This document shows, piece by piece, positions 31,694 through 39,317 of a DNA stretch of 39,317 nt. Under the pieces are notes generated by a model, which had not been told where the DNA came from, ran no database searches, and worked only from the letters and a program-made list of their open reading frames with translations. A program made the translations under genes and the position numbers. How positions within the stretch are numbered: the first letter of the stretch is position 1; every line of letters begins with the position of its first letter. The stretch lies in contig CAZXSE010000012.1 in assembly GCA_964643325.1 (NCBI GenBank), forward strand, positions 1 to 39,317, in the 5' to 3' direction. The DNA comes from Fredricksoniimonas sp964643325 (GTDB lineage Bacteria; Omnitrophota; Gorgyraeia; Zapsychrales; Fredricksoniimonadaceae).

Positions 31694-32561
31694 CCTTATG
31701 TTCTTTCATATGGGCAAGCGCCGTCGTGATAATGGCGGCGTACCATTTGAACGGGATGTGCCGGGCGATCCAGCAGCGAAGCTTCGCGGGAATGCCGATG
31801 ATATTGCGGAACCTTGGGGCCGCGCTTGTGGCAAGCCGCTCGATCACAACAGCCACATCCTCAGGATCACGGCCCGACGAACGCGCGTGCGCATCAATGA
31901 ACTTCCTGATCTTCTGACTCATCGGGAAATAAGGGCTTTGCGAGTTATTGAAATTCCTGGCATAGCGGGCATTCTCCGTGAAGATCCGTGTGCGGTAACT
32001 CCCCGGCTCAACAAGGATGACATCGATATTGAACGGCCGAAGTTCCATATAGAGGCATTCGGAGAACCCTTCCAGCGCCCATTTACTGGAGGCGTACGCG
32101 CTCAAGGACGGGGTCCCTGAGAACGCCGCGATGCTGGAAACATTGATGATCCTGCCCCGGCGCCGGGGCCGCATGACAGGAATAACCTCCCGCGTCACAT
32201 TCAGGACGCCAAAGAAATTAGTGTCGAATTGCGCCCGCCAATCCTCGTCGGAAAGGTCTTCAAAGAAGCCCCCCATGCCAAAGCCCGCGTTATTGATCAG
32301 GACATCAATGGCCCCGTCCCTGGCAACAATATCCGTGACCACGGCCTTGATGGCCGCGGGATCACGGACATCCATCTGGTGAACGGTAAGGTTCTGCCGC
32401 CCGCCGCGCAGGGACATTTCCTGGTCAAGGACCGCCCTTCTTTTGATATCCCGGATGGTGGCATGGACATGATGGCCGCCCGCGGCAAGGCGCGCGGCTG
32501 TCAATAACCCGAAGCCACTGGAACATCCCGTGATCAGGACAACAAGAGGTTGTTGAGGCAT
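31686..32561 (-). CDS. short-chain dehydrogenase/reductase
   Basis: A 291-residue classical SDR. VLITGCSSGFGLLTA binds NAD(P); NNAGFG, INVSSIAAFSG and the catalytic YASSK follow. The length, longer than the usual 250, and the C-terminal basic/hydrophobic segment (LRCWIARHIPFKWYAAIITTAL) suggest lipid or steroid-like substrates or membrane contact. The start at 32561 (MPQQPLVVLITG) is preferred; longer frames run into aroC. It lies 4 nt after aroC and overlaps the patatin gene, suggesting a shared lipid theme for these two. Confidence 0.87.
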   Translation of the reverse strand: MPQQPLVVLITGCSSGFGLLTAARLAAGGHHVHATIRDIKRRAVLDQEMSLRGGRQNLTVHQMDVRDPAAIKAVVTDIVARDGAIDVLINNAGFGMGGFFEDLSDEDWRAQFDTNFFGVLNVTREVIPVMRPRRRGRIINVSSIAAFSGTPSLSAYASSKWALEGFSECLYMELRPFNIDVILVEPGSYRTRIFTENARYARNFNNSQSPYFPMSQKIRKFIDAHARSSGRDPEDVAVVIERLATSAAPRFRNIIGIPAKLRCWIARHIPFKWYAAIITTALAHMKEHKDA

Positions 32562-32565
32562 ATTT

Positions 32566-33630
32566 TTAACGAATGGTCTTTTGCAACAGCAGCGCATCGA
32601 CGACAACGAGCGCCGCCATGGATTCCACGACAGGCACGATCCTCGGGCATAGGCACGGGTCATGACGGCCGCGGATCTCGATATTGTGCAGGGAAAGGTC
32701 TTTGGATGCCGCCACCTGGGGCTTCGCGATCGAGGATGCCGGCTTGACAGCGATACGGAATTTAATGTCTTCACCCGTCGAAATACCGCCCAGGATGCCG
32801 CCGGCGAAGTTCTGCTGCGTCCTGACCTTGCCATTGCCGATCACGGGCGTGTCATTGCTTTGGGAACCGCGCATGCGGGAAACGGCAAAACCGGCGCCGA
32901 ATTCAACGCCCTTGACCGCGCCAATGGACATGACCGCCTGCGCAAGCCTGGCCTCGATCTTATCGAACACAGGGTCCCCCAGTCCAGCGGGACAGCCAAG
33001 AATGACGGTTTCGACAATACCTCCCACAGAATCGCCCTGCTCTTTGATATCGTTGATGTGATCGATCATGACTTGCGCCTGCCGAAGGTCCGGCGCGCGT
33101 ACAATATTCTGTTCGATCACATCATAATTAATGGTCTCGGCGCGGACATCGCCAATGGACAACGTGTAGGAGACAATACGGATGCCGTCAAAAGAAAGGA
33201 TCTTCTTGGCCACAGCGCCAGCAGCCACGCGCGCCGCGGTCTCCCGCCCCGACGCCCGCCCGCCGCCGCGATGGTCGCGGATCCCGAACTTCTGATGATA
33301 AGTGTAATCCGCGTGCCCCGGACGAAAAATATCCTTGAGGCTGTTATAGTCCGCAGAGTGCTGGTCCTTATTGCGGATGATCATGGCCAGCGGCGTCCCC
33401 GTGGTACGGCCTTCAAGAACGCCGGAAATGATCTCGACGGTGTCCGCCTCCTGGCGCGGCGACGTAACTTCGCTTTGCCCGGGCTTACGCCGGTCAAGGT
33501 CGATCTGGATATCTCTTTCAGAAAGGATGATATTGGGAGGAACGCCGTCGATGACGCAGCCGATGGCAAGGCCATGGCTCTCGCCGAATGTTGTTACACG
33601 AAAGATCTGCCCGAACGTATTTCCTGCCAT
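32566..33630 (-). CDS. aroC: chorismate synthase
   Basis: A 354-residue enzyme that makes chorismate from EPSP with reduced FMN. The start (MAGNTFGQIFRVTTFGESHG), DLDRRKPGQSEVTSPR, RPGHADYTYHQKFGIRDHRGGGRASGRET and the C-terminal GRHDPCLCPRIVPVVE are all canonical; signatures are quoted in part. Length is typical. It heads a run of five same-strand genes with gaps of 13 nt or less and has its own promoter in the 47-nt gap after leuD. Confidence 0.96.
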   Translation of the reverse strand: MAGNTFGQIFRVTTFGESHGLAIGCVIDGVPPNIILSERDIQIDLDRRKPGQSEVTSPRQEADTVEIISGVLEGRTTGTPLAMIIRNKDQHSADYNSLKDIFRPGHADYTYHQKFGIRDHRGGGRASGRETAARVAAGAVAKKILSFDGIRIVSYTLSIGDVRAETINYDVIEQNIVRAPDLRQAQVMIDHINDIKEQGDSVGGIVETVILGCPAGLGDPVFDKIEARLAQAVMSIGAVKGVEFGAGFAVSRMRGSQSNDTPVIGNGKVRTQQNFAGGILGGISTGEDIKFRIAVKPASSIAKPQVAASKDLSLHNIEIRGRHDPCLCPRIVPVVESMAALVVVDALLLQKTIR

Positions 33631-33637
33631 GGGAAAT

Positions 33638-33666
33638 ATAATAACACGCTTTTAGATGTTTGCCAC
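33638..33666 (-). promoter_or_regulatory. candidate promoter of aroC operon
   Basis: On the minus strand, GTGGCA (33661-33666), a 17-nt spacer and TATTAT (33638-33643), ending 7 nt before the aroC ATG (33630). This would give a leaderless or nearly leaderless mRNA. Confidence 0.4.
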
Positions 33667-33677
33667 TACCCCCGGCA

Positions 33678-34289
33678 TTATTTCAGCCAGGGCTTCTCTA
33701 ATGCGTTCCTGGCCTCAAATTCATCGATCTTGGCGGCATGTTGCAGGGTCCAGCCGATCTGATCAAGTCCTTTGAGAAGGCACTCTTTATTGAACGGATC
33801 GATCTCGAAAGAGAACTTCTTGCCAAGGGCGCCGACCACCTGATTCGCGAGGTCAACGGCAATAAGGCCTGACCCGCCGAAAGCGGCCACGGCGAACAAC
33901 TGTTCCACCTCGTCAGGCTTGAGCCGGACGAGCAGGATGCCGTTCTTGATGCAATTGTTGTAGAAGATATCCGCAAAGCTCGGCGCAATGATACAGCGGA
34001 ACCCGAAATCATACAGCGCCCACGGTGCGTGCTCGCGCGACGAGCCGCATCCGAAATTATCCCGCGCCAGGAGTATCTTGGCCTTGCAAAAAGGCTCCTT
34101 GTTCAGGATAAAGTCAGGATTCTCCTTGGTGCCTTCATAATCAGTGTAGCGCCACTCGTGGAACAGGTGCTTTCCAAACCCCGTGCGTTCGATCTTTTTC
34201 AGGAACTGCTTGGGGATGATCGCGTCGGTGTCAACATTGGAACGGTCCAGCGGCGCGGCAATGCTTGTCAGTATGGTGAATGCTTCCAT
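33678..34289 (-). CDS. leuD: 3-isopropylmalate dehydratase small subunit
   Basis: A 203-residue protein, the swivel domain of isopropylmalate isomerase. Family landmarks are PLDRSNVDTDAIIPKQFLK, ILLARDNFGCGSSREHAPWAL and FADIFYNNCIKNGILLV. Length is typical of the bacterial type that pairs with a full-length LeuC. It starts 1 nt after leuC, so the two are co-expressed for leucine synthesis. Confidence 0.96.
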   Translation of the reverse strand: MEAFTILTSIAAPLDRSNVDTDAIIPKQFLKKIERTGFGKHLFHEWRYTDYEGTKENPDFILNKEPFCKAKILLARDNFGCGSSREHAPWALYDFGFRCIIAPSFADIFYNNCIKNGILLVRLKPDEVEQLFAVAAFGGSGLIAVDLANQVVGALGKKFSFEIDPFNKECLLKGLDQIGWTLQHAAKIDEFEARNALEKPWLK

Positions 34290-34290
34290 C

Positions 34291-35703
34291 TTATTTCCCC
34301 CTCTTGAGGAATTCCCGGATATCCGTGATATGCCCTGTGACAGCGGCGGCGGCGGCCATCTCCGGGCTTACCAGATGCGTCCGTCCACCGGGTCCCTGAC
34401 GGCCTTCAAAATTACGGTTCGATGTTGACGCCGAGCGCTGGCCGGGCAAAAGCTGGTCGTCGTTCATGGCCAGGCACATGGAACAGCCCGCAAAACGCCA
34501 TTCGCAGCCTGCCGCGATAAAGATCTTGTCGAGCCCCTCCCTTTCAGCCTGACGCTTGACGCGATCAGACCCGGGAACGATCAATGCCTGGACACTGGAA
34601 GAAACCTTCTTGCCTTTTAACACACCGGCCGCGGCGCGCATATCCTCGATACGCCCGTTGGTGCAGGAACCAATAAAGACAACATCGATCTTAATGTCCG
34701 TCATCTTCATGCCGGGCTTCAAGTCCATATAGCGCAGCGCGTTCGCGGCCGCGGCCTTTTCAGCGGCATCCTTGAATGAATCGGGATCAGGAACTTCTCC
34801 GTCGACAGCCGTCACCTGTCCGGGGCTTGTGCCCCAGGTGACCTGCGGCGCGATATCTTCACCTTTAATATTGATCACTTTATCGAACTTGGCGCCTTTA
34901 TCGGTCGCGAGGGTCTTCCAGTAAGTAACAGCCTTGACCCAATCAGCGCCCTTTGGAGAATGATCGCGACCCTGCAAATAAGTGAAGGTCGTATCATCCG
35001 GCGCTATCATGCCGCCGCGGCCGCCCGCCTCGATGGACATATTACAGACCGTCATCCGGCCTTCCATGCTCATCTCGCGGATGACATCGCCCGCGTATTC
35101 GATCACATAGCCCGTCGCACCCGCCGTGCCGATCTCACCGATGATATAAAGGATCACATCCTTGGGCGTAACGCCCTCGCCGAGCTTGCCATTGATGTTG
35201 ATGAGCATGGTCTTCGATGGTTTTTGCTGGATCGTTTGCGTAGCCATCACATGCTCAACTTCGGACGTGCCGATGCCGAACGCCAGCGCCCCGAAAGCGC
35301 CGTGGGTCGCCGTGTGCGAATCGCCGCAGACAATGATCATGCCCGGCTGGGTAATGCCCAGCTCCGGTCCGATGATATGGACAACGCCATTATCCTCGTC
35401 GGTGAAATCAAAACACCGGACGCCGAACTCATCGCAGTTCTTCTTTAGCTGATCGATCTGGGCGCGGGAAATATCATTGGCCAAGGAAAGGTCCTTGCTC
35501 CTGGTCGGGATATTATGGTCCATGGTCGCGAAGGTCTTCTGCGGACAGCGGATCTTGCGCCCGGAAACGCGCAGGCCTTCGAATGCCTGAGGGCTTGTGA
35601 CCTCATGGACAAGCTGGCGGTCCACATAAAGAAGCGATGCCGTACCTTTGCCTTCATGGACAAGGTGCGCATCCCATATTTTTTGATACATCGTCTTAGC
35701 CAT
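34291..35703 (-). CDS. leuC: 3-isopropylmalate dehydratase large subunit
   Basis: A 470-residue aconitase-superfamily enzyme that isomerises isopropylmalate. Visible are MYQKIWDAHLV, MDHNIPTRS, CGDSHTATHGAFGALAFGIG, and the [4Fe-4S] ligands in FIGSCTNGRIEDMRAA and GCEWRFAGCSMCLAMN. The start at 35703 (MAKTMYQK) follows GGAG by about 7 nt; the ATG at 35715 adds four residues. It lies downstream of acnA copy 1 of the repeat and immediately before leuD. Confidence 0.95.
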   Translation of the reverse strand: MAKTMYQKIWDAHLVHEGKGTASLLYVDRQLVHEVTSPQAFEGLRVSGRKIRCPQKTFATMDHNIPTRSKDLSLANDISRAQIDQLKKNCDEFGVRCFDFTDEDNGVVHIIGPELGITQPGMIIVCGDSHTATHGAFGALAFGIGTSEVEHVMATQTIQQKPSKTMLININGKLGEGVTPKDVILYIIGEIGTAGATGYVIEYAGDVIREMSMEGRMTVCNMSIEAGGRGGMIAPDDTTFTYLQGRDHSPKGADWVKAVTYWKTLATDKGAKFDKVINIKGEDIAPQVTWGTSPGQVTAVDGEVPDPDSFKDAAEKAAAANALRYMDLKPGMKMTDIKIDVVFIGSCTNGRIEDMRAAAGVLKGKKVSSSVQALIVPGSDRVKRQAEREGLDKIFIAAGCEWRFAGCSMCLAMNDDQLLPGQRSASTSNRNFEGRQGPGGRTHLVSPEMAAAAAVTGHITDIREFLKRGK

Positions 35704-35720
35704 ATAAAGCTCCATTTCTT

Positions 35721-35896
35721 AAACTTTGTTCTCTAAGGTCCTTGTCATGCCACTTTGCCGACATTGATCGAGCTCGCGGGCATGGTGTCCCGACCGTAAG
35801 GTCGGGACGAGCGAGCGAGATCCCAGAGCGCAGGCGAGCCGCTGGGCGAGCCTAGCGATCGGCAAGGGGGCATGACAAGGACAAAGAACAAAGTTT
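35721..35896. repeat. extended inverted repeat enclosing repeat copy 1
   Basis: The left arm (35721-35751, AAACTTTGTTCT...GGTCC... ending TTGTCATGCC) is complementary to the right arm (35869-35896) apart from a small internal mismatch, and pairing continues inward through TTTGCCGA/TCGGCAAG. The 113-bp repeat lies between. The right arm includes two bases of the acnA stop codon. It could act as a terminator for acnA or be the ends of a small mobile element. Confidence 0.75.
35757..35869 (+). repeat. 113-bp structured repeat, copy 1
   Basis: It begins GCCGACATTGATCGAGCTCG and is nearly identical, in reverse orientation, to 38699-38812; I count four substitutions and one single-base indel. Inside are a 9-bp stem GTCCCGACC/GGTCGGGAC closed by a GTAA loop (about 35788-35809), a longer outer pairing GATCGAGCTCGC with GCGAGCGAGATC, and a second hairpin (CCCAG/CTGGG with GGCGAGCC inside). 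It holds no open frame of note. It lies between acnA and leuC. Confidence 0.9.
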
Positions 35897-38570
35897 ATGC
35901 CAGTTTCCTTAACACCGTCTGCAGTATCCCGCCGTTGCGATAATAATCTATCTCAATGGGCGTATCCAACCGGACAATAACCGTGAACTCTTTCTTCTCG
36001 CCCGCATCGGATACGGTCATAACTTTAAGCTGTTGACGCGGCTTAAGATCCTCCGTAAGCCCGAGGATATCAAAAGTTTCATTGCCTTTCAGCCCGAGAG
36101 CGGCCGCATTCTCTCCTGTCTTGAATTGCAACGGCATAATGCCCATACCCGCAAGATTCGACCGGTGAATGCGTTCAAAGCTTTCGGCAATAACAGCCTT
36201 GATGCCCAACAGCGCCGGGCCTTTGGCCGCCCAGTCGCGGCTTGAACCAGTGCCGTATTCCTTGCCAGCCAGGCCGATGAGCGCGACCCCTGCTTTTTTG
36301 TAACGGCAGGACGCATCATAAATGCTCATTTTATCACCCGAAGGGAAATGTGTGGTCCAGGAGCCTTCTGTTCCGGGCGCCAGCATATTGCGCAGGCGGA
36401 TATTGGCAAAAGTGCCGCGGCTCATCACGCGGTCATTGCCGCGGCGCGCGCCATAACTGTTAAAATCTTTAGTAATAACGCCGAGCGACAGAAGATATTC
36501 CCCTGCCGGCGCTGTCGCGGAAATGTTGCCCGCTGGAGAAATATGATCCGTTGTAATGGAATCCCCGACCATGATAAGAGCACGCGCGCCTTTAATATCT
36601 TCAATAGCTTTCAGCCCGTCGCCCATGTCCTCAAAATAAGGCGGTTGCTGGATATAGGTGCTGTCAGCCTTCCATTGATAAAGACCGCCCTGCGATCCTT
36701 TAATGCTCTGCCAGTGCTTGCTGCCTTTAAGCGCGTTCTTGTACTTGCCCTTGAAGATCGAGGCCGTGACAAATTTTCTCTCGAGGGACGCGATCTCTTT
36801 CAACGTAGGCCAGATGTCTTTCAAGAATACCGGCTTGCCTTTTGCGTCGGTGCCAATAGGGTCATTGGCAAGGTCAATGTTCACTGTCCCAGCCAAAGCA
36901 AAAGCAACGACCAGCATGGGTGATGCCAGATAATTGGCTTTCACATGCGGATTGATGCGGCCTTCAAAATTGCGATTTCCCGACGTGACACTGGCAACGA
37001 TCAGACCGCCCTGCTTGATCGCCGCGGCAACTTCTTCAGGTAAAGGCCCGCTGTTGCCGATACATGTGGCACAGCCGTAACCCGCGTTATGGAACCCGAG
37101 CGCCTCGAGACTTTTCATCAGGCCGCTCTTTTTAAGGTACGCGTCAACGACCTGCGACCCGGGCGTGAGCGATGTCTTGACGAATTTTTTGACCTTCAAT
37201 CCTTTGGCAATAGCCTTCTTTGCCAACAACCCGGCGCCGATGAGGACCGAGGGATTGGATGTATTGGTGCAACTGGTGATCGCGGCGAGGACCACACTGC
37301 CGTGCGTGATCAGATCCTTCGAGCGCGCCACAGCCTCGGCTCGCTCCACATCAGCATCAGCCAGGCCAAAACCCTTGAGCCCGACGGGCGTGGTCAAGCT
37401 TTGCGCGAAACTTTCCTTGATATCTTGAAGAAGTACCCTGTCCTGCGGGCGTTTGGGGCCTGCCAGGCATGGCTCAATGGACGTAAGATCAAGCGTCAGC
37501 GTGTCCGTGAACGACGGCGTAATTTTCTGATATGGATCGAAAAGTCCCTGCGCTTTATGATAGGCCTCGACGATCCGGGCTTCCTGCGCCCGTCCGGTCA
37601 TTTTATAGAAATCAATGGTCGTTGCGTCCACCGGGAACAATCCGATGGTCGCACCGTATTCAGGGCACATATTGGAAATGGTCGCCCGATCCGGCAAAGA
37701 AAGCGCCTTGACGCCTGGCCCGAAGAACTCGACGAACTTGTCCACCACCCCGCGCTTGCGCAGCATTTCTACAATGGTGAGCACGAGGTCGGTCGCTGTA
37801 ACGCCCTGTTTTAATTTCCCTGTAAGACGCACGCCAATGACCTCGGGCATGAGCAATGACAACGGCTCACCCAGCATGACGGACTCTGCTTCGATACCGC
37901 CAACACCCCAGCCCACGATCCCGATGCCGTTGATCATGGTCGTGTGGCTGTCTGTTCCGACGAGCGAATCCGGATACAGCACATCACCCTGACGCAAGAA
38001 GCCCGCAGCCAGGAATTCAAGGTTCACCTGATGGATAATGCCTGTGGCCGGCGGAACAACACGAAAATTCTCAAAAGCGTTCTGCCCCCATTTAAGGAAG
38101 GAATAGCGTTCCTTGTTGCGTTTGAACTCAAGAGCGACATTCTTGTCGAACGCGCCTTTGGAACCGTAAGCATCGATCTGCAACGAATGGTCAATGACCA
38201 GATCGCACGGGACCTGGGGGTTGATCTTGTTCACATCCTTGCCCATGCGCTTCATCTGCTCGCGCATGGCTGCCAGGTCAACCACGCAGGGTACGCCTGT
38301 AAAATCCTGAAGGATCACACGCCCGGGCTTGAACGCGATCTCTTTAAGGGCGTTCTTGGGCTTCCACCCTGCCAGGGTCTTTATATCATTGGATGTGACC
38401 TGATAATTATCGTAGTTGCGGATCGCGCTTTCCAGAAGGATGCGAATGGAGAAAGGAAGGCGGGATACACCCCGGAAGCCCTGTTTCTCCAGTTTTGGCA
38501 GGGAGAAAATGGTGTATTTCTGACCGGAAACACTAAGGCCTTGCGTCAGTTGCGACTTGTTGATTTCCAT
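35895..38570 (-). CDS. acnA: aconitate hydratase, AcnA/IRP type
   Basis: An 891-residue aconitase that interconverts citrate and isocitrate. Sequence landmarks are LQDFTGVPCVVDLAAMR, DLVIDHSLQ, GTDSHTTMINGIGIVGWGVGGIEAE, AAITSCTNTSNPSV and GYGCATCIGNSGPLP, which supply the three cluster cysteines, and GSSRDWAAKGPALLG in the swivel domain. Length and domain order fit the AcnA/IRP group. The start follows AAGGA by 5-6 nt and a consensus promoter by 24 nt. The gene stands alone between two inverted copies of the 113-bp repeat. Confidence 0.96.
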   Translation of the reverse strand: MEINKSQLTQGLSVSGQKYTIFSLPKLEKQGFRGVSRLPFSIRILLESAIRNYDNYQVTSNDIKTLAGWKPKNALKEIAFKPGRVILQDFTGVPCVVDLAAMREQMKRMGKDVNKINPQVPCDLVIDHSLQIDAYGSKGAFDKNVALEFKRNKERYSFLKWGQNAFENFRVVPPATGIIHQVNLEFLAAGFLRQGDVLYPDSLVGTDSHTTMINGIGIVGWGVGGIEAESVMLGEPLSLLMPEVIGVRLTGKLKQGVTATDLVLTIVEMLRKRGVVDKFVEFFGPGVKALSLPDRATISNMCPEYGATIGLFPVDATTIDFYKMTGRAQEARIVEAYHKAQGLFDPYQKITPSFTDTLTLDLTSIEPCLAGPKRPQDRVLLQDIKESFAQSLTTPVGLKGFGLADADVERAEAVARSKDLITHGSVVLAAITSCTNTSNPSVLIGAGLLAKKAIAKGLKVKKFVKTSLTPGSQVVDAYLKKSGLMKSLEALGFHNAGYGCATCIGNSGPLPEEVAAAIKQGGLIVASVTSGNRNFEGRINPHVKANYLASPMLVVAFALAGTVNIDLANDPIGTDAKGKPVFLKDIWPTLKEIASLERKFVTASIFKGKYKNALKGSKHWQSIKGSQGGLYQWKADSTYIQQPPYFEDMGDGLKAIEDIKGARALIMVGDSITTDHISPAGNISATAPAGEYLLSLGVITKDFNSYGARRGNDRVMSRGTFANIRLRNMLAPGTEGSWTTHFPSGDKMSIYDASCRYKKAGVALIGLAGKEYGTGSSRDWAAKGPALLGIKAVIAESFERIHRSNLAGMGIMPLQFKTGENAAALGLKGNETFDILGLTEDLKPRQQLKVMTVSDAGEKKEFTVIVRLDTPIEIDYYRNGGILQTVLRKLA

Positions 38571-38593
38571 AGTTTCCTTGGTTGAATCTGTCG

Positions 38594-38622
38594 ATTATAG
38601 GCAAAACACCCCTATCCGTCAA
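38594..38622 (-). promoter_or_regulatory. sigma70-type promoter of acnA
   Basis: On the minus strand, TTGACG (38617-38622), a 17-nt spacer and TATAAT (38594-38599), close to consensus. Predicted start is near 38587, giving a leader of about 17 nt with an AAGGA ribosome site. Confidence 0.75.
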
Positions 38623-38674
38623 TAATCTTAAAGGTAATTGTTGAAAAATAGGACGGGTGAAGTTACTATGACAT

Positions 38675-38845
38675 CTGCTTTGCTGCAGGCTTGCGCTACC
38701 CCTTCGCCGAGCGCTTGGCTCGCCCAGCGGCTCGCCTACGCTCTGGGATCTCGCTCGCTCGTCCCGACCTTACGGTCGGGACACCATGCCCGCGAGCTCG
38801 ATCAATGTCGGCTTCGGGGCAGCCCAATCCTGTAGCGCAAAGCAG
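38675..38845. repeat. inverted-repeat flanks enclosing repeat copy 2
   Basis: CTGCTTTG (38675-38682) and GCGCTAC (38693-38699) on the left pair with GTAGCGC (38832-38838) and CAAAGCAG (38838-38845) on the right, with a 10-nt insertion on the left side. These arms are unrelated in sequence to those of copy 1, yet they are complementary to each other in the same position. Confidence 0.65.
38699..38812 (-). repeat. 113-bp structured repeat, copy 2 (114 bp)
   Basis: The reverse complement of 35757-35869 with few differences. It lies between the acnA promoter and the radical SAM gene. With copy 1 it brackets acnA as a 2.8-kb inverted repeat pair, which could permit inversion by recombination. Confidence 0.9.
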
Positions 38846-38853
38846 TAAATAAT

Positions 38854-39317
38854 ATGAAAATAGCCATACTCAACCCATCTTTTGGTGATAACTTCGTCCG
38901 CGTGGCACGCTGGGCCGCCAAGTCGCGCGGCCGCGTCCAGCGCCACCCTGATTACCTTCTTATTGCCGCGCAGGTCCTCATCGATGCCGGCCATGATGTC
39001 ATTTTTGTCGAAGCCGCGGCACGCAACCTTTCCCCCCAGGAAAGCTTTCGCATTATCCGTGACTTCAAGCCCCAGCTGCTAGTCATCCATGCCACCACCC
39101 CGTCCATTTACGCGGACATAGAACAGGCCCGGGTCATTAAGGAAGAGAACGGCTGTAAGGTTGCTTTTGTCGGCCAGCATGCCAGCGCTGAGCCGCATAA
39201 TACATTTGAGATCGCCAAAGGCGCGCTCGACTATATCCTGCGCAGTGAATACGACTACACCCTGCGCGATCTTACTAATGGCATGGATCCCAAGGACATC
39301 CTGGGACTCACCTGGAG
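38854..39317 (+). CDS. B12-binding-domain radical SAM protein (partial)
   Basis: The frame is open to the window end: 154 codons of the N-terminal part. It begins MKIAILNPSFGDNF, with HPDYLLIAAQVLIDAGHDV, LLVIHATTPSIYADIEQA and VAFVGQHASAEP, the pattern of the cobalamin-binding Rossmann domain that precedes the radical SAM core in BchE/HpnJ-like proteins. The CxxxCxxC motif would lie beyond the window. No strong ribosome site is visible; the upstream 160 bp contains repeat copy 2. Substrate unknown; such proteins often act in lipid or envelope modification. Confidence 0.75.
   Translation, partial: MKIAILNPSFGDNFVRVARWAAKSRGRVQRHPDYLLIAAQVLIDAGHDVIFVEAAARNLSPQESFRIIRDFKPQLLVIHATTPSIYADIEQARVIKEENGCKVAFVGQHASAEPHNTFEIAKGALDYILRSEYDYTLRDLTNGMDPKDILGLTW

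Noticed and set aside
32662..33762. Long + strand open frame (366 codons) opposite aroC
   Set aside because: Antisense shadow of an unmistakable chorismate synthase; it also runs into leuD and shows no family features.
34291..35703. leuCD as homoaconitase or citraconate-type isomerase
   Set aside because: The full-length bacterial-type LeuC with MDHNIPTRS and GCEWRFAGCSMC paired with a 203-residue LeuD fits isopropylmalate dehydratase best.
35721..35896. CRISPR array or integron attC site
   Set aside because: Only two copies exist in inverted orientation 2.8 kb apart with no spacers, no cas or integrase gene, and the conserved part is the centre rather than the ends.
35895..38570. acnA as cargo of an insertion sequence
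   Set aside because: No transposase or target-site duplication is visible, and acnA has a consensus native-looking promoter; the flanking repeats alone do not prove mobility.
1..39317. rRNA, tRNA, prophage, toxin-antitoxin or CRISPR-Cas loci
   Set aside because: No tRNA cloverleaf, rRNA segment, phage structural gene, Cas protein or typical toxin pair was recognised on either strand.

Overview
The window is bacterial and most likely from an uncultured anaerobe of the candidate phylum Omnitrophota (OP3). The main support is the 1431-residue secreted protein on the minus strand (22500-26795). Its N-terminal module (PLKLDFIVD, LWVNLSPYENDRIIPE, NTFNKVWILPE) and C-terminal DLGGIDMND motif are of a kind I recall from giant Omnitrophota proteins. 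The assignment is inference; no rRNA or tRNA gene is present to confirm it. Genes are densely packed with many 4-nt ATGA overlaps, and the standard code applies.

Layout. 118-2179 (+): a CorA-type cation channel with an altered selectivity motif, a PilZ-like protein and a methyltransferase. 2242-8558 (+): a complete energy-converting [NiFe] hydrogenase operon, echABCDEF, in the order of the Methanosarcina ech operon. It is followed by an unusual fusion of a HypC chaperone domain to a HydE-type radical SAM domain. 8542-13425: a divergent glgM/glgE pair for maltose-1-phosphate alpha-glucan synthesis, with a secreted GHL10-type protein and a DUF6941-like protein after glgE. 13477-18188 (+): iorA-iorB-paaK-ACT-tcdA, for aryl-pyruvate oxidation and aryl-CoA chemistry. 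18195-18447: a small independent transcription unit encoding a 29-residue peptide, ending at a two-way terminator shared with queH. 19029-21584 (+): HAD phosphatase, NAD kinase, mutY. 21626-21735: a candidate small RNA. 21756-22402 (-): ssb and a zinc-ribbon protein. 22500-26795 (-): the giant protein with an embedded asparaginase-like domain. 26994-28364 (+): ACT-malic enzyme. 28380-35703 (-): leuCD, then aroC-SDR-cNMP/MinD/patatin-cupin-nitroreductase. 35895-38570 (-): acnA, bracketed by two inverted copies of a structured 113-bp repeat. 38854-end (+): start of a B12-binding radical SAM protein.

Metabolic reading: IorAB and other oxidoreductases would reduce ferredoxin. Ech would reoxidise it to H2 while pumping ions. 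Malic enzyme, aconitase and the LeuCD/AroC enzymes supply central and amino acid metabolism, and GlgM/GlgE stores carbon. This suits a fermentative, H2-producing anaerobe.

The least expected items are the HypC-HydE fusion beside Ech, the acnA-flanking repeats whose outer arms differ in sequence but are self-complementary in each copy, the asparaginase domain inside a giant secreted protein, the 29-residue peptide unit, and repeated -10 boxes placed 7-11 nt before start codons, which suggest leaderless mRNAs.
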